Below, piece after piece: positions 22,750 through 32,905 of a DNA stretch of 64,000 nt. The stretch comes from Macrocystis pyrifera (lineage: Eukaryota > Sar > Phaeophyceae > Laminariales > Laminariaceae): assembly GCA_031763025.1 (NCBI GenBank), contig JASSKH010000003.1:186001-250000 (forward strand). Direction: 5' to 3'. The translations under genes and the position numbers were made by a program. Every line of letters begins with the position of its first letter. The stretch's first letter is position 1. The notes under the pieces are model-generated. The model made no database searches, was not told where the DNA came from, and saw nothing but the letters and a program-made list of their open reading frames with translations.

Positions 22750-24272
22750 CTCTACATGCAGTAGTAGCAGTAGTCGGTGACGTACAGCAGCAGGCAGCAG
22801 CACCTACCTAATAGTACCTGCTGCTGCAGCAGCAGGCAGCAAAGGCATGCAGCATCAGCGGCAGCAATTCTTCTCGCAAAACTCCGCCGGTAGCAGACAC
22901 ATGGTCCGAGGGTCCGAGGCCACTCTCGGGGCAAGCTTGGCCAATCCAAAGCGTCCGGAGAGTTTTCGGCCAACAGAATGCAGCGGTCGAATCTCATATC
23001 ACACAAATATGGCTCTAGTATAATATGCTACCCTAACTCACAGCTGACGTGTTTCAAAATTTATAAAATATGCTATCCAAAAATGCATAACTTCGTCATT
23101 TTTATGCAAATTTGATTAGGATATTTGATTAGTCGTCGGTAACGGGGGAATAGATAAGCAAAATTCGTAATATTAGAGTGTCTGCGCAAAAGAAAGAATA
23201 TTACGAATTTTGCTTATCTATTCCCCCGTTACCGACGACTAATCAAATATCCTAATCAAATTTGCATAAAAATGACGAAGTTATGCATTTTTGGATAGCA
23301 TATTATACTAGAGCCATATTTGTATGATATGAGATTCGACCGCTGCATTCTGTTGGCCGAAAACTCTCCGGACGCTTTGGATTGGCCAAGCTTGCCCCGA
23401 GAGTGGCCTCGGACCCTCGGACCATGTGTCAGCTACCGGCGGGGTTTTGCGAGAAGAATTGCTGCCGCTGATGCAAAGGCTGCAGCAGGCAGCAGGTACT
23501 ATTAGGTAGGTGCTGCTGCTGCTGCTGTACGTCACCGACTACTGCTACTACTGCATATAGTGTGCTGCTGCTGCTGCTGCAAGTAAGTGCTGTTGTTGCT
23601 GGAAACACTGCGGCAATAAGCAAGCACTGCGGTGAGTAGGCGCTGCTGCACACAAGCAAGGTCTGCTGCAAACAAAAGCGCTGCTGCGAGCAAGCGCTGC
23701 TGGAAGCGAGAGAGCTGCCTCAAGCAAGCGCTGCTGCGAGCAAGTGCTGCTGGAAGCGAGAGAGCTGCCTCAAGCAAGCGCTGCTGCAAGAGCTGTCGCA
23801 GGCGCTGTGCTGGTGCTGCAAGCACGTGCGCACTTGCCGCCACGCCCCTGATCTTCGACCCCTTTTCGGCCAGAGAGGACGACGAAGAAGGAGGGCGATC
23901 TTCTCGTTGTGGCGGCGTTGCTTGCACAGCGAGTGTCGAGGAGCGCAAGATAGATCGCACTTCTGCCTGTTAGTGCTTGCTGCTGCTTACTGCTCCCGCA
24001 GCTGCTGCTGCTGCTGCTGCTGCTGCAGGTGGGTACTGCTGCTGCTTGCACGACTTCTTGTTGTGTTCGGCTCGTTTGGTACAAAAAAAAGTGCTGCCGC
24101 TGCCGCAATTGTTTTTTTTTCGAACATAAGAATCCAATATTTAGCTGTTTTTCGTCTACGATTATGCGCATGCCGAAAGGCTTTCGATTATGATTACCTT
24201 TCCGACGGAAATCCTTGATAAACAAAAATATTATGCGCAGACACTCTATTCTTTCTTTTGCGCAGACACTCT
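21538..24272. mobile_element. Foldback element: 2.1-kb near-palindrome with GAGTGTCTGCGCA termini
   Basis: Two arms of about 1.0-1.07 kb (about 22105-23174 and 23197-24192) are imperfect reverse complements separated by a 22-bp spacer (23175-23196). The spacer itself contains GAGTGTCTGCGCAAAA. The same motif occurs inverted at the outer borders: left at about 21538, right at about 24252 and again at about 24272. The left border is separated from its arm by about 510 bp that the right side lacks, so the element has been asymmetrically inserted into or deleted. The outer part of each arm is dominated by CAG/CTG runs (TTGCTTGCAGCAGCGCT units). The many long open frames here are CAG-repeat translations, not genes. 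The arms have diverged, which argues against an assembly artefact. Confidence 0.85.
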
Positions 24273-24512
24273 AATAATGAGCCTTTTATCGTAATTCAAT
24301 TATACTACTACTGTCTGTGTGCTCCCATGTACCAAATAGGATGTTTTCCGGAATAATACCTGTCAGAGAAGCGTACGAGGGATATACTGCTGATTTACGG
24401 AAGGATATCCGGTTTTTATCGGAACGGCATCTATCTACGCTATATTGTGGGAAGGCAAGCATAATACGAATACCTTTACGCTTGTTCTCCGGCCGCGGGT
24501 CTCCTCTATGGA

Positions 24513-24950
24513 CAGGATATTGTCGGACTTCAGGATGGAAGATTACTTCAGGATGAAATGCGAAGAAAATGGAAAATTTGTCAAAAGAGACCGAGGAAGC
24601 CAACTTTTTTGTTTTTCGTTTCTGGGGTGGGTAGATATCACCACTTGGCACCACCTCACGGTTTTATGGGGTCCTAGGACCCAGCGTCGCCGTTCACTGT
24701 CGCGTACGCGGGTTTTCACCTATTTCGGCCGTTACCGGTGCAGGTAAGAATTCGATTTTTCGTTTTGCGGTGGTGAGAGGCAATGCGAGATCACACCAAA
24801 AAATCGCGAGGTGGTGCTTTGTGGTGACTTCTACCTACCCTAGAAATAGGAAAATAAAAAAAATGTTTCCTTGGTATCTTTTCAGCGATTTATATATGTT
24901 TACGTCTCATCCTGATGTAATATTTCATCCTTAAGTCCGAAAATATCCTG
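24513..24950. mobile_element. Inverted-terminal-repeat element, CAGGATATT ends
   Basis: A 438-bp block begins CAGGATATTGTCGGACTT and ends with the near reverse complement AAGTCCGAAAATATCCTG. The inverted ends extend about 43 bp inward with roughly four in five positions paired. The CAGG start recalls hAT-type ends, but the flanks show no convincing 8-bp duplication. No transposase, so it is a non-autonomous element. Confidence 0.65.
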
Positions 24951-25640
24951 TGGCACACTCTCGACTGATTGGCACGCAGGGAGGGGTATCGCATGTACAC
25001 CACGGTACAAGTGTGGGTCCCGGCCGAGGTCCGTGGCGCGTGCTCTGGGCCTTCAAAGTCATGAATTCTGGCAAATATCTACGGGGGGTAATTCCGAGAC
25101 CTGCGACAACAATAGAGACAAGCAGGACAATCGATACCTCACACTGCGACAATCAATGATTTTTTGTCGCTGAATGATGGCTACTGCTGCTGATCACACT
25201 GTCCTCGAGCTCTCTACAATGAGGCAGCCACAGAACAGAAGCAACCGCTTCCTTCTGTGACGGCCACGGACGGCGCCTTGTGTGTGTGGGCGCGTGTGGG
25301 CCGTGATTCCTGTCGACCAAGGAAGTAGGAACTAAAACATAGAGGAATTGGATGATGTGCATGGGGCAGGACGACGATTCGTACGAACTCACGCTTCCGC
25401 GATAAATCAAAAGTAACCGCGCAGCCACGGTACCCACTACAGCAGTGTTCGTGTGTATGTGTGGTGAGTGCAGTGTTCAACCAGGAGATACTACAACAGC
25501 AGCAGTATAATTTTCAAACAGTGAAACATTTGAAAGAGTCTCGGCGTAAACAGCACCGCCAATTGAATGACCGCCACAATAGGCGTTTCCGTCGAGAGCA
25601 AAGGTCGAGCGAAACACGGACACATGTTTTTAACGACACT
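24951..25640. other. Intergenic, no gene recognised
   Basis: No exon, RNA gene or repeat could be supported between the CAGGATATT element and the GACCCG block. Confidence 0.4.
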
Positions 25641-25725
25641 GTGAACATTGGCAAGTTGTTGGAAATTTGGACTTTCAAGTCTTCTTCCTCAAAACTTGCC
25701 AAATGAAATGGCAAGTTTAAATTTT

Positions 25726-26110
25726 CAGGGCTTGTCGCGTGCCGGGTCAAACTTCACGGGTCGGGTCGGGTCGAGTCGGGCCAGCTGACCCGACCCGACC
25801 CGTGAAAAAATTGAGGTATGTTGACTTGACCCGCCTCGACCCGCGAAATTTTGAAAGCCTCTTTCAAGACCCGACCCGACCCGACCCGCGAGATTAAAAA
25901 AAACTGTTGACCCGACCCGACCCGATCCGTGAGATTTGAAAACCTCCTAACCGGACCCGACTCGACCCACGAGATTTCAAAACCTCCTGACCCGACCCGA
26001 CCCGACCCGCCACCTTCCGGTTGACCCGTGAGACACGGGTTTCTTGCGGGTCGGGTCACCTTCACCCGCGAGACCGTTTATCTTGACCCGCAGGTCCGAC
26101 CCGCTGACCT
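25726..26110. repeat. GACCCG satellite block 1, with CAGGGCTTGTCGCG end
   Basis: Degenerate tandem repeats of about 33-36 bp have a core GACCCGACCCGACCCG and a spacer such as TGAGATTTGAAAACCTCC. The left border is CAGGGCTTGTCGCG at 25726. Matching inverted ends (CGCGAAAAGCCCTG at 27409, CACGACAGCCCTG at 27728) border the second block. The flanks are also inverted copies of each other (GGCAAGTTTA...AAATTT on both sides), so the whole 25.65-27.88 kb region behaves as one compound inverted-repeat element. Confidence 0.75.
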
Positions 26111-26977
26111 GGCCCGTGGGTCGACGGTTATGGTATCCCCTCTCCTCGTGCCAGCACTTGCTTCAGTTTCGTTACCTCCCCGTTCGTTTTAATTCTTGAA
26201 GCATGTGCCTTCGCAGTGGGTAGTGTAAATGTTACGTTTTTTGTTCTTTGTGTTCGTGTCTCGCTCTCAGGTTAGCTTATGCCGCTCCTGGCTACGCGAG
26301 CCACACCGCTTATCTCGAGTTTAAGTCCTCAATTGTGCTTCCGGGTAGTTCTAGCTTGTTTGCCTGCTTCTTCGTATCCATACTTTCGGACTTGTTGTCT
26401 GATTCGCAATGTCCACGTGTAGTCGGTTACCGCCTTGCAAGTTAGAGGTCTGGGAGTGGGTTGTGAAGGACCGCATCTTCGATCTATTCTCCGAATTCTC
26501 CGGGTTGTTTTGATTCTTACCTGAGTTTTCTATATTTCTGCATATACGGCCTTTCAGGGTGGGCTAGTGTTATGGTATATCCTCTCCCCTGTTGCGGCGT
26601 TATGGATTGTAGCAACCGTCGCCTCATCATACCTGGCAGACGCTATCGCCTGGTTTTCTGATCAGCGCCTCACCCCTTCGCTCAGAAGACATCTGGCGAG
26701 GCAAACAGCAACCAATACAAGAGCTTACAACATCGTCAAGCACCTCGTGTGAGTGACCGGAACAGAGTCAAAGGCATCAACCTGCTGGCAGTAGTCGGTC
26801 CCTAGGTCGATATTGCCTCACACTTAACACGACCCTTGAAAAAACAAATTACTACTCATTTTCGTGCCCCGCAGCGATACATAGCCTGGCTGTAGTGGGT
26901 ATGGGTGGATGCGGGCATGCGTACATGAATTTGGCAGTGTTTTGATATTTGAATATTATACCTAAGAAAGGAGCATT
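26111..26977. other. Unique core between the two GACCCG blocks
   Basis: About 870 bp of non-repetitive DNA. Short plus-strand open frames at 26248-26445 and 26567-26752 have hydrophobic stretches but no family resemblance. No transposase was recognised. Confidence 0.4.
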
Positions 26978-27728
26978 TATTGAGTATTGGCACGAGAGAA
27001 GCCTTTGGGTAAGAGAGCGGGAACTGCTTTAAGTGTCGGATCCGCGAGCCAGATGCGCGGGTCCGACCCGCGGGTCAGCAGAAACAAACTCGCGGATCAT
27101 GCTGGCCCGACCCTCGAGTGACCTGCTTCTCGTGGGTCACGGCCTGACCCGACCCGTGAGATTTTCATCACGACCTGACCCGACCCGTCAAATTTAAAAA
27201 AATCTTGATCCGATCCGACCCGACCCGTGAGGTTTGAAAAACTCTTAACCCGACCTGACGCGACCCACGGGATTTGAAAACCTCTTGACTCGACCCGACC
27301 CGACCCGTTTGGTTTTGAGCACTTCCTGACCCGATCCGACCCGACCCGTGGCATTTTGAACACCACGTGACCCCACACGCGGGTCGGTCATGACTCGCGA
27401 AAAGCCCTGGTATTATTGAGTATCTGTGCGAGAAAAGCCTTCGGGTAAGAGAGCGAGAATTGTATCAAGTGTCGGATCCGCGAGTCGGATGCGCGGGTCC
27501 GACCCACGGGTCAGCGGAAAAGAACTCGCGGGTCATGCTGGCCCGACCTGCAAGTGACTCGTTTATCGCGGGTCATGACCTTACCCGACCCGACCCGTGA
27601 GCTTTTCACCACCTCGTGGCCCGAACCGACCCGACCCGTGAGATTTTGAACACTTCCTGACCCGTCCCGATCCGACCCGTGACATTTTGAACACCCCGTG
27701 ACCCAACCCGTGACCCACGACAGCCCTG
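26978..27728. repeat. GACCCG satellite block 2, duplicated with a 435-bp period
   Basis: Two direct copies start TTATTGAGTAT at 26978 and 27413. Each continues with AAGCCTTYGGGTAAGAGAG and GTGTCGGATCCGCGAG, then runs into degenerate GACCCGACCCG repeats. Each ends at an inverted terminus, CGCGAAAAGCCCTG (ends 27409) or CACGACAGCCCTG (ends 27728). The minus-strand translations are repeat artefacts. Confidence 0.8.
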
Positions 27729-27879
27729 CAAATTTCCATAAACTTGCCAGCGAAGGGCTTGGGGAATATCATCCATAAAACAGCTTGGCATTAAACTTGC
27801 TAAACACAAAATGGCCAATCCAAATTTCCGAAAACTGACCCATGTTTTGGCAAGATGTTTGCCAAGTATGTATCGTAAA

Positions 27880-29490
27880 AAACACGTCGTTGAACCTCGT
27901 CCTGTCACATAGCAGCATCATTATGTTTTGCCTGAAAAAAGTGGCACTCGTACGACAGGGTACAGGATAATATGTATCATGATTTACACCTGTACATTGA
28001 TTCGCTATTGTCCCTCGCATGAATTTGTATGATATGTACCACAGTCACCTTCTCGCTCCAAGCGAGAGAAATTTTGCACCACCACTGCTGTGGGGTGCCC
28101 AGTTCTTTCTTCCAAGTACTCTCGTAATAAAGACCCATCATACCTCGTACACAGCAAGAAGTACTCTGTACTACTGATCATATATATATATATATATTTT
28201 TACAAGGTTCCCCTTGGGGATGTCGTTGACTTGAAATCCCGGAGGTGTCGCAAGTTGAAAAGGGGGGAGCAGAATCGTCGCCAAGCATCCCTATGTATGT
28301 ATTACTTCGAATACTGCTCACGTGCGCAGGTTGCTCATATTGAGAGAGATAGAGGAGAACCAACAAACTTTAAGTTTTCCAACTCTGGTCCATCGATGAG
28401 GTCTGACAGAGGGAGGCTCGGCGTGTACTGTATGTCTCACCTGTCCCCAGTGTGTGTTCTGATTGCTGTACTAATGCCATCGACATCCAACAGATCAGGT
28501 GTCCGAACTGAGTACCCATCCTGGTATACGCAAGTCCCCTCTTTCCTATCGAACAAGGCCTCCAACGCAATACGTCAGCCTTTCCCATGTATCCCAACCC
28601 TGGGGTATGTCCTGTTTCCAGGCCTTCCTGGGAAATACCATAACACTAGCCCACCCTGAGCCAGCCGTGCCGAGTGTATGCGGAAATATGAGAAATGCGG
28701 AGAAACATCGATTCCACGAGCTGCAGCGAAGAGAACATGAGTCGAAAATCAGGCTCATTTTAACCCACTTTCACGCCTTGATTATTAACGGCGAGGCTAC
28801 GAAGCCTCCTAAGGAAACGTCAAAAGAATGAGCAAAAGGCAGGAAACTTATCCGTGAGGACCGGAGAAACGTCAAACGCTGGAAGCCACCACTACATCCC
28901 CAGCACGCACGGGGGGGGGGGGCGATGCGAGGATCGACGGGACAAACACTACAACAGCAACAACATCAACAGCAACCAACCAACCAACCAACCAACGAGA
29001 CCCAGAAGCCCAGAAAACGTCAAATAGAGACCCTTCGAGGAACCCCCGATGCCAGAACCCAGAAAAAACGGAAACTCAGCATATCACGTCTGCGCTTGAA
29101 GATTTATGTATGTTTCGCTAATTGTCCGCTCCAACCTCGCTACCCACCCGGATTCGTAGACACGAAAAACTCTGTACAGATTCTTCGAAGTCGTGTAGCC
29201 CGCCGGAGAGACAGGGGACTTGATCGGTCCCGGGCTAATCTGAATATTCACAAAATATACATTATCTGCAGAGGTACTCGAGCCCATTTTTCAAAGTGCC
29301 ATTAACCGTCGTTGTCATCATTGTGCTTGAAATGACCACCGTCGGGAAGCCCCGTGGTTCAGCAGCCGTGAAGCCGACGGGGCCGCGGGGAGCAGCCGTT
29401 TGCCGGATGCCAGAAAAAACGCCCGTCGTTACCTCGAATTGTACAGCTAGCGACAACTCGCATCCGACAGTACATGCGATTGATTTGGTG
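27880..29490. other. Intergenic, simple repeats only
   Basis: Holds an AT run (about 28178-28199), a G run (about 28911-28923) and a CAAC tetranucleotide run (about 28974-28996). A plus-strand open frame at 28090-28659 (189 codons) and its neighbour ending at 28831 show no recognisable domain or splice support. Confidence 0.45.
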
Positions 29491-29499
29491 ATGTTGATC

Positions 29500-31434
29500 G
29501 GAATGTCGACTCATTAAAGATAAGATGCTGAGAGAAACGGGGGTTTCAAATTCGTCCCCAGGATGGGTGAGACAGTCCCGTCCAAAGCACCTTCACGCCT
29601 TGACGGATGGTGGCGGCCGTACTTTACACCTTGATTTAGTTGCCTACGATAGTTTGGGAACCCGGCGCAGCTCGTCGGAAAGAGCCAAGTTTCGGTGGTC
29701 CACGCGGGAAGCTGTGAGAGAATATTGTTCGTGAACGATGGTCATTGGCGGTTTGTCGCCAGGTCACAGTACAAGAGCTGGTCGCGGGACAAACACTGAT
29801 GTCGTGTTCAAACATTGCAAGAAAGAGACGCGGAAGCCTACCCATGTGGGCATGTGGATCTCGTTGGGACCTAAAGCGGTGGCAGCGCTGATATTTTGTT
29901 GTGAAGATTCGACGTGAGGAAGCTTCGTATACCGTCATCTTGACGCTCATAGACGACCATGGCAAGCATTTAGGCCATCGTATGGTTCACACACTCCACA
30001 CTACCGGTGCCGATGAGATTGGAAGGAATTGGTGGCTAGTTTGCGAACGCGTAGCCTAGACAGTGCGAAAGCTTCACGAAGAACTGGAGGCCGCTGCCCA
30101 GGTGTATGCTACGCGGACGTCCCCAGAGGGCAATGTACCGGTTGATCAGGACCTTGATCGTGTCCCCGGCTGTAAGTTCGGCGGCAGTCACAGTAACCAT
30201 GCCCGCGCGGCGGCTGAAAAAGTCAGTGACAAGAAAAATGCAGCTGTTACCCCGGGGCTTGGCCTCAAGAAAGATGAAATAATCGACGCTGATGGCGATG
30301 CCGGGCCTCGCAGGTAAGGGCATCGAGATGATGGAGTGGACCCTTCCGCGGGGATTTCCGCGCTTAGAACTCCCATCAGTTGCCAAGCCATCGAGTTCAT
30401 TTCATACTAGGTCGCCAGTATAATCGTTCGAGCATTCGTAGGGTGCACGTGGTTCCAAAGTGGCAGGAATATATCGAATGGCAAGCCTGCGTGACCAAAG
30501 GGCCAATGCGCAGCGGTGCCTGAATGCGAACAGGCTCGTCGATTTAATAAGCAAAGCACACGTATTGCCGATAGCTGTGAGCAAGGAGCGAGGAGCGGGT
30601 TGTTTTACAGACGAGCAGGGCAACGCCGTCGTCGTTGGTGTGGTTTCGAGCCTTGGCAGCAATCTCCTGAATCTCTCCGAGGAGGGGCGCTAGTACGAGG
30701 GGATCCGCGATAACAAATCGACGGGAGGGGCCAACGGCCCGGCGATAATGATGTATCGTATGATAGCATGACAAGTGGGAATGGTCTGTTGCTCCCGCTC
30801 TCAGTCTCAGTGCGAACAACGCGGGGCGAAATCCCCCAGCTGCACTTCGCCAGCAGCACCAAGAGCATCTAAGTCGGCCGTTGCGGCGATAGTGTGCCAG
30901 GCCAGGGGGAAGAGAAAGTGTTGAAAGAAGGGCTCCCACAGGTCCGGCACCGTCACGGTTGGACGGAATTGCACAGCCATGACAAGCGAGAGGGTTTGAG
31001 TAAGGGCCGCAACAACTGCCGTAGGTGGTGGCCGTGGTGCTCTCGGCGGGATGTTGGCGACGAGAGGCGTTGCCGGGACCGAAACCATAACCAACAACAG
31101 ATAATGCAGCGCCTGTAGCTACGAGTGTTCGTCGGCGGGTCCGAGTGGAAAGGCGGGCGGAAGACGGCAGTGTACCGGTAGCGGGAGGCGCGGGAGAACC
31201 TGAAGGCGAAGCTGAAGACGCGGCCGGACCAGCGATCTCGTCGGACTCCGCTCCCTTTGTTGTATTAGGTAGTGAAGTAGCAGCTGGGCGATATTTATCA
31301 CGGCAGCCGGGGCTTCTTTGGAGCCTGTGCGATGCACGGAGGGCACGGCCAAAATCGAAGCGAAAGTAGTATCGGCGGCAGTAAAAATGGTCTCGCGGCC
31401 AGAACGGCGATCGCCAGCAGTGACGGAGGCACAA
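29500..31434 (-). mobile_element. Degenerate Ty3/gypsy-type retrotransposon, integrase region
   Basis: Minus-strand fragments line up with an LTR-retrotransposon integrase. A core at 30386-30036 carries ISVDYFIFLEAKPRGNSCIF and FLVTDFFSRRAGMVTV followed by NRYIALWGRPRSIH, matching the integrase D-x-F...VTDRFSK pattern. The second catalytic Asp region reads HLGSGLQF, where active integrases have a D-x-G. Downstream in another frame come ERVNHTMA, LAMVVYERQDD and LLYCDLA, as in gypsy integrase C-termini, interrupted by stops. The fragment upstream (31434-30400) includes APLLGEIQEIAAKARNHTND. Several frameshifts and stops make this a dead copy. LTRs were not located. Confidence 0.7.
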
Positions 31435-32905
31435 AAGCGAGCAACTACTCTCTCTTAAGGAGCAAACGGGTCAACCCTTAGCCGTGGTCCGTGTGCGCAA
31501 AAATCGCGGAAACCAAAAGAGGCGAAAGGGAACCGACCAAAACAGCAATATCGGGCCGAGACACCAATCCACCCACGCCGATACTGGGGACCGGTGAGGA
31601 GCGAGCGTGGAGCCTGCAGGTCCGGACTAGGCAGACATCTCCATCAGCTAAGGGGGCGAGCCAACAACACTTACTGCCGTCAGTTCCGTGGCAGGCTGCG
31701 GAAAGCAAGACAGAGACTCGGCGCTACGGCTAGGGCCGTCCTTGCGGCACTCGAGTGTATAGGTCTGTTTTCTGTACCAGTCATAAAGGAGCAAGGACAG
31801 TAAGAGCCGGTGTATTTCCCGATGTATGAGGTACATGAATAGCACACGGCCGAACTTGAGACGGTACTCCTGTACGACAGCATTCTCTCGTGCGTTAAAT
31901 CAATGATCTTTGAAGAGGAGAGGAATGGGATCATTTTTCGGGAGATTCGGGGGATTTGGCGAGTGACAGGCCACCAAGCGGTGAGACCCGTCCTCATATA
32001 AACTACAGTACCTGGGTATACTGTACGGATCGAAACGCGGGGAGGGTGCCTAGGCCATAACAGATACCAGATATATTGCACTCGCAAAGGCGTGAAGGCG
32101 AGAGAAACGACTTCATGTTTTCGTATCGACCCCACAGAAGTGCTGAAGAGTAACAAACGTCTTACTTGATACATTGCAGTCGGAAGCAAACCACTGCTGG
32201 GGTGTGTGCAATTGTATACCTCTTTTGTAAGCCCGTGCTTGTCAAAACGTACATTTCGACGCCATTCCGGGGTCCCTGCCAAGACCCCTTCGGGTTGGTC
32301 CTGCTCGTATAACAGTACGTTCCGCAAAATTTCCCAAAGTGGGTGCGAAAGGGGTTCAATCCAAACCGGGATACAATCATCCCCACCAACGTAAACGTCA
32401 TCACCAAGAAGAGTACCGAGGTTAGGCTAAGGCTGGATTTGGGTCAGGTGAATCAGAGCACGCCGGCTGTTCTGGCATGCGACTGAGTGTTGTGGTCATC
32501 TGCAAACAAACCAAGCTTGCCTCGCCTAAAAGACGAGTCCTTAAACATCACCAAAAGAACGGCATGATCCGCTTTTTACGATACACCGAGAACCGCATAA
32601 AGTGCGACAGCAATAAATCGCTTCGCACCTTTCTCAGGTCGCTTGTAAGAGACAAAAAGGCCCCAAGCTCATTAGCAGGCCTGCGGACGTTGGGTCTACA
32701 ATGCTAATAGACGCAAATGGACGTCACATTCCGTTCAAATATTGAACAATTCGACAGCCGTTCACCAAAGATCCGATGATCGCATGAAGAGTTCCTAGAG
32801 ATGCTCGAAGAATAATAAACAATAAGCACCCAATGCTGTCGCGGCTGCAACAGCGCACCGCCACAACAGTAAGGAGTACGTCTAGCTTCAGCAGGATCCG
32901 GACCA
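31435..32905 (-). other. Possible 5' pol remains of the gypsy copy; otherwise no gene
   Basis: A minus-strand open stretch at about 32407-31990 (contains DDVYVGGDDCIPVWIEPL and VRFDKHGLTKEVY) lies upstream of the integrase remains in the order expected for reverse transcriptase. The YVGGDDC string could be a mutated YxDD box, but the match is weak. The plus-strand frame at 32477-32707 has no recognisable content. The right edge probably includes the 3' untranslated region of uvrB. Confidence 0.3.

Noticed and set aside
22105-24192. Palindrome as an assembly or chimeric-read artefact
   Set aside because: The arms differ by many substitutions and indels, and one side has 510 bp the other lacks, so it is not a mirrored copy of one read.
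22242-24225. Several long open frames encoding poly-Ala, poly-Ser, poly-Gln or Leu/Cys-rich proteins
   Set aside because: They are translations of CAG/CTG runs in the palindromic element and occur on both strands and in several frames at once.
25754-27772. Minus-strand frames with GSGRVGSG repeats
   Set aside because: They are translations of the GACCCG satellite; same reasoning.
28090-28659. 189-codon plus-strand frame
   Set aside because: No domain, no bias and no splice support. Includes an AT run translated as alternating Ile and Tyr.
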